From Rhodobiaceae bacterium (GTDB taxonomy: Bacteria > Pseudomonadota > Alphaproteobacteria > Rhizobiales > Tepidamorphaceae), in contig JACKJP010000002.1 in NCBI GenBank assembly GCA_020637895.1, forward strand, positions 124,001-188,000: DNA of 64,000 bases, given 5' to 3'. Below are positions 41,325 to 49,934 of this stretch, piece after piece (positions within the stretch are counted from its first letter, which is position 1; every line of letters begins with the position of its first letter). The position numbers and the translations under genes are program-made. The notes beneath the pieces are model-generated. The model saw nothing but the letters and a program-made list of their open reading frames with translations, had not been told where the DNA came from and did not search any database.

Positions 41325-44003
41325 ATGACGATCAGAAATCTCGAATACGCCGTTGAACCGCGTTCCCTTGCGATCATCGGAGCCTCGCCCCGCCCCGGTT
41401 CGGTCGGCCATGTAGTGATGCAGAACGTACTGGACGCCGGCTTTGAAGGATCCGTCGTCGCCGTCAATCCAAAATATGACGAGGTGCTGGGCAGGCCCTG
41501 CTATCGCGACGTTTCCGCCCTGCCCGAACCGCCGGACCTTGCCGTCATCGCTTCGCCGGCGGAGACGGTGCCCGGCCTTATTACGGCCCTCGGACAAAAG
41601 GGGACGCGCGCTGCGGTCATCATTACGGCCGGGCTGACGCGCGCGAACGGCCTCAGGCAGGCCATGCTCGACGCCTGCGCCCCTTTCACCTTCCGCGTCA
41701 TCGGTCCGAACACGCTGGGTCTGATCGTTCCGCCGGCGAGGCTAAATGCAAGTTTCGCGCATATGAATGCCGATCCCGGTCAGATTGCGCTGCTGTCGCA
41801 ATCGGGCGCGATTGCCGCCTCGGTCATCGACTGGGCAAAGGGAAAGGGCATCGGCTTTTCCCATATCGTCTCGCTTGGCGACATGGCCGATGTCGATGTT
41901 GGCGATTATCTCGACATGCTTGCCGGCGACAGACACACAAAAGCGATCCTGCTCTATCTGGAAACGGTGACCGAACCGCGAAAGTTCATGGCGGCGGCAC
42001 GCGCGGCGGGGCGGACAAAGCCCGTCGTGGCGATCAAGTCGGGACGGCATGAGGAAGCAGCAAAAGCCGCCGCGACCCACACGGGCGCACTTTCCGGCGG
42101 CGATGCGGCGATGGATGCAGCGCTTCAGCGCGCGGGAATCCTGCGGGTCACGCGGCTGGACGATCTCTTCGACGCGATCGAGACGCTCACACGGTTCCCG
42201 CAACTGACAAGGGGCCGGACGGCGATCGTCACCAATGGCGGAGGGGCCGGCGTACTGGCCGTGGACCAGTTGATGGACCAGAATGGTGAACTTGCCGACC
42301 TGTCGCCGCCAACGATCGAGGCTCTGAACAACGTCCTGCCGGCGAACTGGTCGCATGCGAATCCCGTCGACATCATCGGCGACGCACCGCCGGATCGCTA
42401 TGTTGCCTCGCTGAAGACCGTCGCGGCCGACGAGAACGTCGATACCCTGATTGTCATGAACTGCCCAACTGGCCTCGGTTCTTCCCAACAGGCGGCCGAA
42501 GCCGTCGCCTCGATCGTTTCCGGCGGCACGATCGACGGCAAGCCCGTCCTGGCCTGCTGGCTTGGCGAGAGCACGGCCTCTCAAGGCCGGCAAATCCTCC
42601 AGTCGGCGGGCGTCGCCAGCTATGAGACGCCAGCGGAAGCTGCCTGCTCTCTCGGTTTCCTGACGGACTGGAGCAAGGCGCAGCGCGCGCTTTCGCGGGT
42701 TCCCGGCGCCCGACCCGAGGAAGGCGCCTTCGATCGCGACGGCGCGGCGGAAATCCTGGCGGGCGCAGCCGCTGACGGGCGTCACATTCTGACAGAGCCG
42801 GAATCCAAGGCCCTGCTCGCTGCCTATCGCATTCCCGTTCCCCGGACGCTGACCGCGACAACCGCGGCGGAGGCCGCAGCACGGGCAGCAGATCTTCTGC
42901 GCGAAAATGAAGCCGTGGTGGTCAAGCTCTGGTCGAGAACGATCACGCACAAATCGGACATCGGCGGCGTCGTGCTCGATATCCGCACGCCGGCGAAGGC
43001 GCAGGTCGCGGCCGAAACGATCGTCGAGCGCGTCAGAGCCGCCGGGCAGGAGGCGGCGCTGGATGGATTTACCGTGCAGCCGATGGTCCGGCGCAGGCAC
43101 GCCCATGAAATCATTGCCGGCATAAGCCGCGATGCGATCTTCGGGCCGATGATCCTGTTCGGCGCCGGCGGAACGGCCGTCGAAGTCGTGCGCGACAGCG
43201 CGCTCGCGCTCCCGCCGCTTGACGACGTGCTCGCAAGCGACCTGATTGCCCGGACAAGGATCAGCCGGCTGCTGGCCGGCTATCGCGATGAGCCTCCGGT
43301 CGACCATGTCGCCTTGACCGATATCCTGCTGGCTCTTTCGCAGATGATCATCGACTTTCCCTCCCTGAAGGGATTGGACATCAATCCGATCCTTGCCGGC
43401 CCGAACGGCGCGATCGCGCTGGACGCACGCGTCGAGTTCGACCCCGCGCGGATCGCCGAGAAAGGCCCGAATCCGGATCTGGCAATCCGCCCTTTCCCGA
43501 CCGGATGGCAAAGCGACGAGGCGCTCGACGGACAGGCTTATCACTTCCGCCCGATCGAGCCGGCCGATGTATCGCTTTACCCGGACTTTATCCCGAAAAT
43601 CTCCGAGGAAGACGTGCGCCTGCGATTCATGGCGCCACGACGGCATTTCCCCGATTCAATGCTGCTGCGCCTGACGCAGCTCGACTACGACCGCGAAATG
43701 GCGTTCGTTGCACTTGATGGCGAGACGGGTGCACTGGCCGGCATCGGCAGGATTTCGGCCACGCCCGATCACGAGGAAGCCGAATTCGCACTTCTGGTGC
43801 GCACCGACCTGCAAGGCCATGGTATCGGCGCCGCGCTGCTCAGGCGCCTCGTGGATTATGGGCGGGCGGACGGGATCGGCCGGATATTCGGGCTTGTCCT
43901 GGACGAAAACCAGAAGATGCTTTCCCTTTGTCGGCAGATGGGATTTTCGATCGCACCCGCGCCGGGCGAAAGGGGCGTGTCGCTGGTGACGATTTCGCTG
44001 TAG
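41325..44003 (+). CDS. NDP-forming acyl-CoA ligase fused to GNAT domain (Pat-like)
   Basis: An 892-residue fusion: CoA-binding Rossmann domain (1-130, IIGASPRPGSVGHVV), succinyl-CoA-ligase-like domains (about 150-300 and beyond), ATP-grasp (about 480-700, VVKLWSRTITHKSDIGGV), and a C-terminal GNAT (about 730-890, LQGHGIGAALLRRL acetyl-CoA loop). The order is that of PatZ/Pka-type protein acetyltransferases. His252 in THTGALSGG corresponds to the phospho-histidine motif of ADP-forming acyl-CoA synthetases; as I recall the enterobacterial Pat lacks it, so this copy may still make acyl-CoA. It acts in the cytosol, either as a lysine acyltransferase or a bifunctional enzyme. Confidence 0.85.
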   Translation: MTIRNLEYAVEPRSLAIIGASPRPGSVGHVVMQNVLDAGFEGSVVAVNPKYDEVLGRPCYRDVSALPEPPDLAVIASPAETVPGLITALGQKGTRAAVIITAGLTRANGLRQAMLDACAPFTFRVIGPNTLGLIVPPARLNASFAHMNADPGQIALLSQSGAIAASVIDWAKGKGIGFSHIVSLGDMADVDVGDYLDMLAGDRHTKAILLYLETVTEPRKFMAAARAAGRTKPVVAIKSGRHEEAAKAAATHTGALSGGDAAMDAALQRAGILRVTRLDDLFDAIETLTRFPQLTRGRTAIVTNGGGAGVLAVDQLMDQNGELADLSPPTIEALNNVLPANWSHANPVDIIGDAPPDRYVASLKTVAADENVDTLIVMNCPTGLGSSQQAAEAVASIVSGGTIDGKPVLACWLGESTASQGRQILQSAGVASYETPAEAACSLGFLTDWSKAQRALSRVPGARPEEGAFDRDGAAEILAGAAADGRHILTEPESKALLAAYRIPVPRTLTATTAAEAAARAADLLRENEAVVVKLWSRTITHKSDIGGVVLDIRTPAKAQVAAETIVERVRAAGQEAALDGFTVQPMVRRRHAHEIIAGISRDAIFGPMILFGAGGTAVEVVRDSALALPPLDDVLASDLIARTRISRLLAGYRDEPPVDHVALTDILLALSQMIIDFPSLKGLDINPILAGPNGAIALDARVEFDPARIAEKGPNPDLAIRPFPTGWQSDEALDGQAYHFRPIEPADVSLYPDFIPKISEEDVRLRFMAPRRHFPDSMLLRLTQLDYDREMAFVALDGETGALAGIGRISATPDHEEAEFALLVRTDLQGHGIGAALLRRLVDYGRADGIGRIFGLVLDENQKMLSLCRQMGFSIAPAPGERGVSLVTISL

Positions 44004-44033
44004 CCTTCTGAACCTGAGGTGTTGGGAGAAGTC

Positions 44034-44741
44034 ATGGCCGAGAGCGTCTTTTCCGCCCGGGGCGTGACCAAGGTTTACCGTACCGGCGATGTCGAGGTCT
44101 GGGCGCTTCGCGGCGTCGACCTCGACCTCTATGAGGGCGAGATGGCGGTGCTGCTCGGGCCTTCCGGTTCGGGGAAATCCACCCTGCTCAATATCATGGG
44201 CGGGCTCGACAAGCCGACCGACGGAGAAGTCTATTTCCGCGGCGAGGCCCTTGGCGGATACGGCGAGAGCCGGCTGACGCGGTTTCGGCGCGATCATGTG
44301 GGTTTCGTCTTCCAGTTCTACAATCTCGTCCCCAGCCTCACGGCCTGGGAGAATGTGGCGCTTGTCACCGAAATCGCCCGCAACCCCATGAAGCCCGAGG
44401 AAGCGCTGGCGCTGGTCGATCTGGACGACCGGATGGAACATTTTCCGGCGCAGATGTCAGGCGGCGAGCAGCAGCGCGTCGCCATCGCACGCGCCATCGC
44501 CAAGCGGCCGGAAGTCCTGCTTTGCGACGAGCCGACCGGCGCGCTCGATTCCAAGACCGGCGTGATCGTGCTGGAGGCCCTCGCCCGGGTGAACGAGGAA
44601 CTCGGTACGACCACGGCGATCATCACCCATAATGCCGGCATCCGGAAAATCGCCCACCGCGTGTTCTCCTTCCATGACGGACGGATTGTGGAATCGGTCG
44701 AGAACACGCAGCGCATCAAGCCATCCGAAGTGAGCTGGTAA
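44034..44741 (+). CDS. ABC exporter ATPase, MacB/LolD-like
   Basis: A 235-residue ATPase: Walker A GPSGSGKST, Q-loop FVFQFYNLVPSLTAWEN (MacB/LolD hallmark FQ-x-NL-P), signature MSGGEQQRVAIARA, Walker B VLLCDEPTGALD and H-loop ITHN. Start ATG 44034 behind TGGGAGAA; an ATG 5 codons earlier is weaker. It is followed 2 bp later by an FtsX-type permease and then a HlyD adaptor, forming a three-part export system. This arrangement is seen in DevBCA- and MacAB-like exporters for lipids, peptides or drugs. Confidence 0.9.
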   Translation: MAESVFSARGVTKVYRTGDVEVWALRGVDLDLYEGEMAVLLGPSGSGKSTLLNIMGGLDKPTDGEVYFRGEALGGYGESRLTRFRRDHVGFVFQFYNLVPSLTAWENVALVTEIARNPMKPEEALALVDLDDRMEHFPAQMSGGEQQRVAIARAIAKRPEVLLCDEPTGALDSKTGVIVLEALARVNEELGTTTAIITHNAGIRKIAHRVFSFHDGRIVESVENTQRIKPSEVSW

Positions 44742-44743
44742 CG

Positions 44744-47125
44744 ATGAACCTCATGGCGCATCTGACCATCCTCGACCGCAAGCTGGTGCGCGACCTTGGC
44801 CGATTATGGGCGCAGATCCTCGCCGTCGCGCTGGTCATGGCGTGCGGCGTAGCAACGCTCGTCCTGTCGCTGGGTGCCTACCGGTCGCTGGAGGAAACGC
44901 GGGCGACCTTCTATGACCGCTATCGCTTCGCCGATGTCTTCGCATCGGCAGAGCGGGCGCCGATGCGGCTTGCAGACCGCATCGCAAACATTCCCGGCGT
45001 GGCCCGATCGCAATTCCGGATCGTTCGCTCGGTCGTGATTGATGTCGAGGGGATGCGCGAGCCCGCATCCGGGATCGCGGTTTCGCTTCCGGATCATGGC
45101 GAACCGGCGCTGAACCGACTCTACGTTCGCTCCGGCAGACTGCCGCTGCCGGGTCGTCAGAACGAGATCGCGGTGATCGAGAGTTTTGCCAAGGCACACG
45201 GGTTTGGCCCCGGCGACGCGTTCTCGGCAATCCTCAACGGCCGCAAGCAAAAGCTGACGATCACCGGCGTCGTTCTCTCGCCGGAGTATGTCTACGCAAT
45301 CGGACCGGGCGATATCGTTCCGACACCGAGCCGATTTGCGGTTTTCTTCATGCCGCGCAGCGCGCTTGAAGGCCTTTTCGACATGGATGGCGCGTTCAAC
45401 GATGTGGCGCTGAGCCTGCGATCGGGCGCACAAACGCAGGACGTCATGGACCGTGTCGATCGCCTGCTTGAGCCTTTTGGCGGCAGGGCGGCGCGCGCGC
45501 GAAAGGATCAAACCAGCAACGCCTTCCTCGACAGCGAGTTGACCGAACTGAAGGCGATGGCCTTCGTCATTCCGCCAATCTTCCTGTTTGTGGCGGCGTT
45601 TCTGGTGAACATGATCCTGTCGCGGTTGATCGCGCTGGAGCGCGAACAGATCGGGTTGCTGAAAGCGGTTGGCTATGGCCGCATGCCAATCGCCTGGCAC
45701 TACTCCAAGCTGGTCATCGCGATGGCCTTTGTCGGCCTTGCGATCGGCTCGGCCGCCGGCGCATGGCTCGGTCGCGGCATGGCCGAGCTCTACAGCAAGT
45801 TCTTTTCGTTTCCCTTCCTGGTCTTCCGCGAAAGTCCGGACCTCTATGCCATCGCCGGCTTTGTGACGGTCGGCGCTGCGCTGGCGGGTGCCGCACGTGC
45901 GATATTCGCCATCGTCGCCCTGCCACCGGCGGTTGCGATGAGGCCTCCGGCGCCCGTTCGTTACCGGCGCCTTCCGGGGGCGGCAAACATGCTGAAGTCT
46001 GTCGTCTCCCCGACGACCACGATGGCGATGCGCCACCTGATGCGCTGGCCTCTGCGCGCCGGGCTGACGACGCTGGGCATTTCGTTTTCGGTTGCCCTGC
46101 TGGTCACCGCTTGGTTCTCCACCGGATCGATCAACTTCATGATCGAGACCCTCTTCTACCGCGCCGAACGCCAGGACGCGACGATCGCCTTTTTCGACAG
46201 GAAGGCGCCTTCGGCGCTCGACGATGCCCGGCATCTGCCCGGGACGATCAGGGCCGAACCCTTCCGGCAGGAGCCGGCGATCCTGCGCAACGGTCAGTAT
46301 GAAAGGCAGATTTCAATTGAAGGGCTGCCCCCCGACAGCGACCTGACCAAGGTGCTCGACATCGACCTCAATCACGTAACGCTGCCATCCGGCGGGCTGC
46401 TCCTCTCCGAGCGCGTTGCCGACGTACTGCATCTGCGGCCCGGCGACATGGCAACGCTGGAGCTGATTGCGCAAAACCACCGCGTGGTCCAGGCGCCGGT
46501 GTCGGCCGTTGTGCAAAGCTATATCGGCCTGTCGGTCTACATGGATCTGGACGCGCTTCACCGGCTCGCGGGCGATGGCGAAAGACTGTCAGGCGTCAGG
46601 GTCAGCGTCGACGCGAACGCGCTTCCCGCGCTCTACAGAACAATCAAGGAAACGCCGGCGGTCGGGTCCATCAGCCTGCTGGACAATTCCCGCCTGCAAT
46701 TCCGGCGAACGATCGAAGACAACATAACGATCATGACCACGGTCTACATCGTTCTTGCCGTCATCATTACCTTCGGGGTCATCTACAATTCTGCCCGTAT
46801 CCAGCTCGCCGAGCATGCGCGCGAGCTGGCGAGCCTTCGCGTGCTCGGCTTCACCCGGGGCGAAGCGTCGAGCGTCCTGCTGATTGAACTGGCCATTCTC
46901 ATTGCGCTGGCGCAACCGCTCGGCTGGATTCTGGGCTATGGTTTTTCCTGGTCCGTGGTTCAGGGGTTCGACAGCGACCTCTTTCGCATACCGCTCGTTA
47001 TCGAGCCATCAACCTTCGCCAAGGCCAGCCTCGTCGTCATGGCGGCCGGCATCGTTTCCTCGCTGATCGTTCGAAGGCGTGTCGATCGCCTCGATCTGGT
47101 CCGCGTTCTGAAGACCCGGGAGTAG
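44744..47125 (+). CDS. ABC export permease with two FtsX-type domains
   Basis: A 793-residue inner-membrane protein. An N-terminal helix (ILAVALVMACGVATLVLSLGA) precedes a periplasmic MacB_PCD-like domain, then three helices (AFVIPPIFLFVAAFLVNMIL onward); the unit is repeated with a second N-terminal helix (LGISFSVALLVTAWF), a second periplasmic domain and three final helices ending RLDLVRVLKTRE. This double-FtsX form is longer than MacB or LolC and resembles YbbP-type proteins. It lies between the ATPase (2-bp gap) and adaptor (3-bp gap). Confidence 0.87.
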   Translation: MNLMAHLTILDRKLVRDLGRLWAQILAVALVMACGVATLVLSLGAYRSLEETRATFYDRYRFADVFASAERAPMRLADRIANIPGVARSQFRIVRSVVIDVEGMREPASGIAVSLPDHGEPALNRLYVRSGRLPLPGRQNEIAVIESFAKAHGFGPGDAFSAILNGRKQKLTITGVVLSPEYVYAIGPGDIVPTPSRFAVFFMPRSALEGLFDMDGAFNDVALSLRSGAQTQDVMDRVDRLLEPFGGRAARARKDQTSNAFLDSELTELKAMAFVIPPIFLFVAAFLVNMILSRLIALEREQIGLLKAVGYGRMPIAWHYSKLVIAMAFVGLAIGSAAGAWLGRGMAELYSKFFSFPFLVFRESPDLYAIAGFVTVGAALAGAARAIFAIVALPPAVAMRPPAPVRYRRLPGAANMLKSVVSPTTTMAMRHLMRWPLRAGLTTLGISFSVALLVTAWFSTGSINFMIETLFYRAERQDATIAFFDRKAPSALDDARHLPGTIRAEPFRQEPAILRNGQYERQISIEGLPPDSDLTKVLDIDLNHVTLPSGGLLLSERVADVLHLRPGDMATLELIAQNHRVVQAPVSAVVQSYIGLSVYMDLDALHRLAGDGERLSGVRVSVDANALPALYRTIKETPAVGSISLLDNSRLQFRRTIEDNITIMTTVYIVLAVIITFGVIYNSARIQLAEHARELASLRVLGFTRGEASSVLLIELAILIALAQPLGWILGYGFSWSVVQGFDSDLFRIPLVIEPSTFAKASLVVMAAGIVSSLIVRRRVDRLDLVRVLKTRE

Positions 47126-47128
47126 GCC

Positions 47129-48328
47129 GTGAAAGGTACTGTCAGGTGGATCGTCGGCATCGCTATCGCCGCCCTTGTCGCAGGCGGCTTCTGGCTTGCG
47201 CTGCGGCAGCAGCCCGCACTCGTCGATACGGCACGGATTGCGTCAGGACCCATGACGGTGACGATCGATCAGGAAGGCCGAACAAGGGTGCGGGAAATCT
47301 ATACGGTGTCCTCGCCGATCGCCGGCCACCTCTCCCGCACAACACTCGATGTCGGTGACGCAGTGAAAGCGAACGAAACGGTCGTTGCTTCCATTCATCC
47401 GCTGGATCCGCCGCTGATCGACAGGCGCGCGCAGGCTGAACTCAGGGCCGCGGTCGAGGCCGCGCGATCAGCTGTCGTACTGGCGCAGGCCGAGCGCGAG
47501 CGCGCGAAAGCGGCGCTGGACCTTGCCGCAGGCGACCTGGAGAGGGCCGAGAGCCTTTCCCGTACAAGCGTCATCTCGCAACGCGCCCTCGAGAAGGCCG
47601 TTGCCGACCGGACCCTGGCAGAAGCCCAGCTGCGCAGTGCGGAAGCGACGATCAAGGTGCGCGAGGCCGAACTGGAAAGTGCAGAGGCACGGCTGCTGCA
47701 GCCGTCGGATGTGAGCAAGGACGCAAGCAGCGACTGCTGCGTGAATCTCACCTCCCCTTCCGACGGTGTCGTTCTTGAAGTTCTCACCAAGAGCGAACAG
47801 GCGGTGACCGCGGGCGCGCAGATCGCCACAATCGGCGACCCGCGAAATCTGGAAATCGTCGTCGATCTTCTTTCATCGGACGCCGTGCAGATAAAGCCCG
47901 GCATGAATGCTGTCATTACGGACTGGGGAGGCGTCGACCTGCCGGCGCATGTGCGACGCATAGACCCGTCCGGCTTTACCAAGGTTTCAGCCCTTGGCAT
48001 TGAGGAACAACGCGTCAACGCCATCCTCGATTTCGACGAACCGGCGCCCGCGCTCGGACACGGGTTTCGTATCTATGCGAGGCTGGCGGTCTGGCGCGGC
48101 GATGATATTCTGCAAGTCCCGATATCGGCCCTTTTCCGGCATGAAGGCGCATGGAGCGTCTATCGCATCGTCGACGGCAAGGCCGTGCTGACCGGCATCG
48201 ATACCGGGCACATGAACGATGATGTTGCAGAAGTCTTGAAAGGTCTGACTGCCGGGGATGTCGTGATCGTGCACCCCAGCGATGAGATCGAAGATGGCCG
48301 CGGCGTAGAGCCCCGGCCAGCGTCCTGA
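47129..48328 (+). CDS. HlyD-type periplasmic adaptor of the ABC exporter
   Basis: A 399-residue adaptor anchored by an N-terminal helix (WIVGIAIAALVAGGFWLAL). The lipoyl halves (VSSPIAGHLSRTTLDVGDAVKANE and LTSPSDGVVLEVLTKSEQ, each a part of one domain) flank a long coiled coil rich in Ala, Glu and Arg (about 100-200), followed by beta-barrel and C-terminal domains. GTG start at 47129. Two adjacent Cys (DCC) occur just before the second lipoyl half, unusual for the family. It connects the FtsX permease to an outer-membrane factor, which is not encoded here. Confidence 0.88.
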   Translation: MKGTVRWIVGIAIAALVAGGFWLALRQQPALVDTARIASGPMTVTIDQEGRTRVREIYTVSSPIAGHLSRTTLDVGDAVKANETVVASIHPLDPPLIDRRAQAELRAAVEAARSAVVLAQAERERAKAALDLAAGDLERAESLSRTSVISQRALEKAVADRTLAEAQLRSAEATIKVREAELESAEARLLQPSDVSKDASSDCCVNLTSPSDGVVLEVLTKSEQAVTAGAQIATIGDPRNLEIVVDLLSSDAVQIKPGMNAVITDWGGVDLPAHVRRIDPSGFTKVSALGIEEQRVNAILDFDEPAPALGHGFRIYARLAVWRGDDILQVPISALFRHEGAWSVYRIVDGKAVLTGIDTGHMNDDVAEVLKGLTAGDVVIVHPSDEIEDGRGVEPRPAS

Positions 48329-48341
48329 CAGGAGGTCATGC

Positions 48342-48662
48342 ATGAAGAGCCTTATCGCCACCGCAAGCGGCCTGCTTCTCGTCACCTTCGCGCAATCGGC
48401 CCTTGCCGACGCGATCGACGGAGACTGGTGCCGCGAAGGCAAGCACTTCCGCATCGAGGGGCCGTCGATCACGACCGAGGGCGGCAACAGCATCGCCGGC
48501 AACTATGACCGGCATGGCTTTTCCTACATCGTGCCCGATAGCGAACCCGGTGCCGGCGGTCAGGTGAACATGTTGCTGATGGGCGAGGAACTGCTCACGC
48601 TAACGCGTCCCAGCGCGCCGGGCGCGCCCGAGACCTGGAAACGCTGCGAAGTGGTAAGCTGA
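48342..48662 (+). CDS. Small secreted protein of unknown function
   Basis: A 106-residue protein with a clear signal peptide (MKSLIATASGLLLVTFAQSALA, cleavage after ALA) and two Cys (GDWCREG and KRCEVVS) that could form a disulfide between the ends of a small beta-domain. I do not recognise the family. It starts 13 bp after the adaptor with AGGAGG upstream, so it is co-transcribed with the ABC exporter and may be a periplasmic accessory factor. Confidence 0.75.
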   Translation: MKSLIATASGLLLVTFAQSALADAIDGDWCREGKHFRIEGPSITTEGGNSIAGNYDRHGFSYIVPDSEPGAGGQVNMLLMGEELLTLTRPSAPGAPETWKRCEVVS

Positions 48663-48700
48663 CGACCAGGCGACAGCAAGCTGCCGCCCGGTCCGCCCGC

Positions 48701-49243
48701 TCACTTCATGCCGTGGCCTTCGTGCTTCATGTCTCCGCCATGTTGCATGCCGCCGTGCTGACCCTCACCGCTCATCGCGTCCTTCATGGTCTGCATGACG
48801 AACTCGACCTCGATTTCGCCGGCCTTTTCGAAGGTCAACAGCCCCTTCGCCCTTTCGCCGTCGACAATCGGCCTGGTGAGGCCGATCAGCATGACATGCA
48901 TGCCGCCCGGCTTGAGTTCGACCGTCTTTCCCGCCTCGATCTCGATTCCGTTCTCAAGCGGACGCATTTTCATCACGCCGCCATCCATCGTCATCGTGTG
49001 AAGTTCCGTTCGCTCGGCGACCGGTATCGAGACAGAAACGAGCCGGTCATCCTTCCCGTCCTTGCCTGTCAGGCTCAGATAGGCGGCGGCTACCGTCGCG
49101 CCGGGCGGCGGGACACGCAGCCACGGGTGGCCGATTTTCACCGTATCCGTCTCATATTCATGAGCCGAGGACGCTCCGGCGGAGAAAAATGCCATGGCGA
49201 CAAGGGCCAGGGCGGCGACTATGCGCCGTGCAGACATCTGCAT
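48701..49243 (-). CDS. PCu(A)C-type periplasmic copper chaperone
   Basis: A 180-residue protein with a signal peptide (RIVAALALVAMAFFSAGASSA) and the PCu(A)C copper motif: His in ELHTMTMD, Met in GVMKM, and HVM in LKPGGMHVMLIGL, i.e. H-M-x(n)-M-x(n)-H-x-M. The last 25 residues are rich in Met, His and Gly (QHGGMQHGGDMKHEGHGMK-like), a second metal site. It delivers copper to cytochrome oxidase CuA or stores it in the periplasm. Start ATG 49243 (AAAGGAA upstream) was preferred to a 25-codon extension. It lies downstream of a DUF2946-like gene on the same strand. Confidence 0.88.
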   Translation of the reverse strand: MQMSARRIVAALALVAMAFFSAGASSAHEYETDTVKIGHPWLRVPPPGATVAAAYLSLTGKDGKDDRLVSVSIPVAERTELHTMTMDGGVMKMRPLENGIEIEAGKTVELKPGGMHVMLIGLTRPIVDGERAKGLLTFEKAGEIEVEFVMQTMKDAMSGEGQHGGMQHGGDMKHEGHGMK

Positions 49244-49326
49244 GGTCGTATTCCTTTCAAATTCACTGGAAATGCTGGCGGATCTCCCAAGGGGAGCCCG
49301 CAACCTTAAGGCCTTCAATCCGTCCC

Positions 49327-49725
49327 TCAGGCGATGGGAGGACCGGTTGGCTGCGGCCAGCGAAGTGCTCTGGCGTGTTGCGCGACACCATGTGTTGCGG
49401 CAGGGCGATCATGACCCTGCTCATACCGCAGGTCGATGATGGCGACTGCCTGAATTGCGGCACCGCAGGGCCCGGCGGCACAGGTGCCGCCCGGCAGACA
49501 GCAGGACGGCGTTGCCGCATTTCCGGAAACAGGCCCGGCCCCGCCCGAAGGCGAGCACAGCGACGAAAGGGCTGCCTGCGCCAACGGGTCTCGCGCGGCT
49601 ATATCGGCGCCGAGCACGGTGGCCACCGGCTGCAGCATCATGATCACAGCAAGAAGCTGACCGATCAGATTGCCGCGGCGGCGCAGATTGGCGAGAAGCG
49701 ATCGTCTCATGGAGCGACAAGACAT
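49327..49725 (-). CDS. DUF2946-like membrane/periplasmic protein, probable copper context
   Basis: A protein of about 132 residues. It has one N-terminal hydrophobic segment (LIGQLLAVIMMLQPVATVLG) behind basic residues, then a Cys-rich stretch (SLCSPSG, SCCLPGGTCAAGPCG) suggesting metal or disulfide chemistry. Size, Cys/Gly content and position before a PCu(A)C gene recall DUF2946 proteins of copper loci. Codon start is uncertain (ATGs at 49758, 49725 and 49710; none has a good ribosome site), and a frame of this size in GC-rich DNA could be fortuitous. Confidence 0.5.
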   Translation of the reverse strand: MSCRSMRRSLLANLRRRGNLIGQLLAVIMMLQPVATVLGADIAARDPLAQAALSSLCSPSGGAGPVSGNAATPSCCLPGGTCAAGPCGAAIQAVAIIDLRYEQGHDRPAATHGVAQHARALRWPQPTGPPIA

Positions 49726-49934
49726 TGCCGCGAAGGCAGCGTCAATGACCTTTGTCATGGCTGCGGCAACACGGCGCGCGCCACCGCCTCAACAGTGCCT
49801 ATCGCGGTGGACGTCACCTTGCGGCAACGGTATGGTCGCCCCACATTCCGGCGATTCAAACCTGTGCGATTGCCGCAGTCCAACGGCGGCGGAGCGGATG
49901 AGAGTTGGCCGATACCAGCCCTTCAAGGATACCA

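Noticed and set aside
41742..43646. 634-codon open frame antisense to the acyl-CoA ligase
   Set aside because: Arg-, His- and Asp-rich low-complexity translation on the opposite strand of a clear gene; typical of GC-rich codon bias.
49776..49934. Riboswitch (glycine, SAM or cobalamin) before the homocysteine methyltransferase
   Set aside because: GGAGCGGATGAGAG looked suggestive, but the conserved cores of these riboswitch classes could not be matched.
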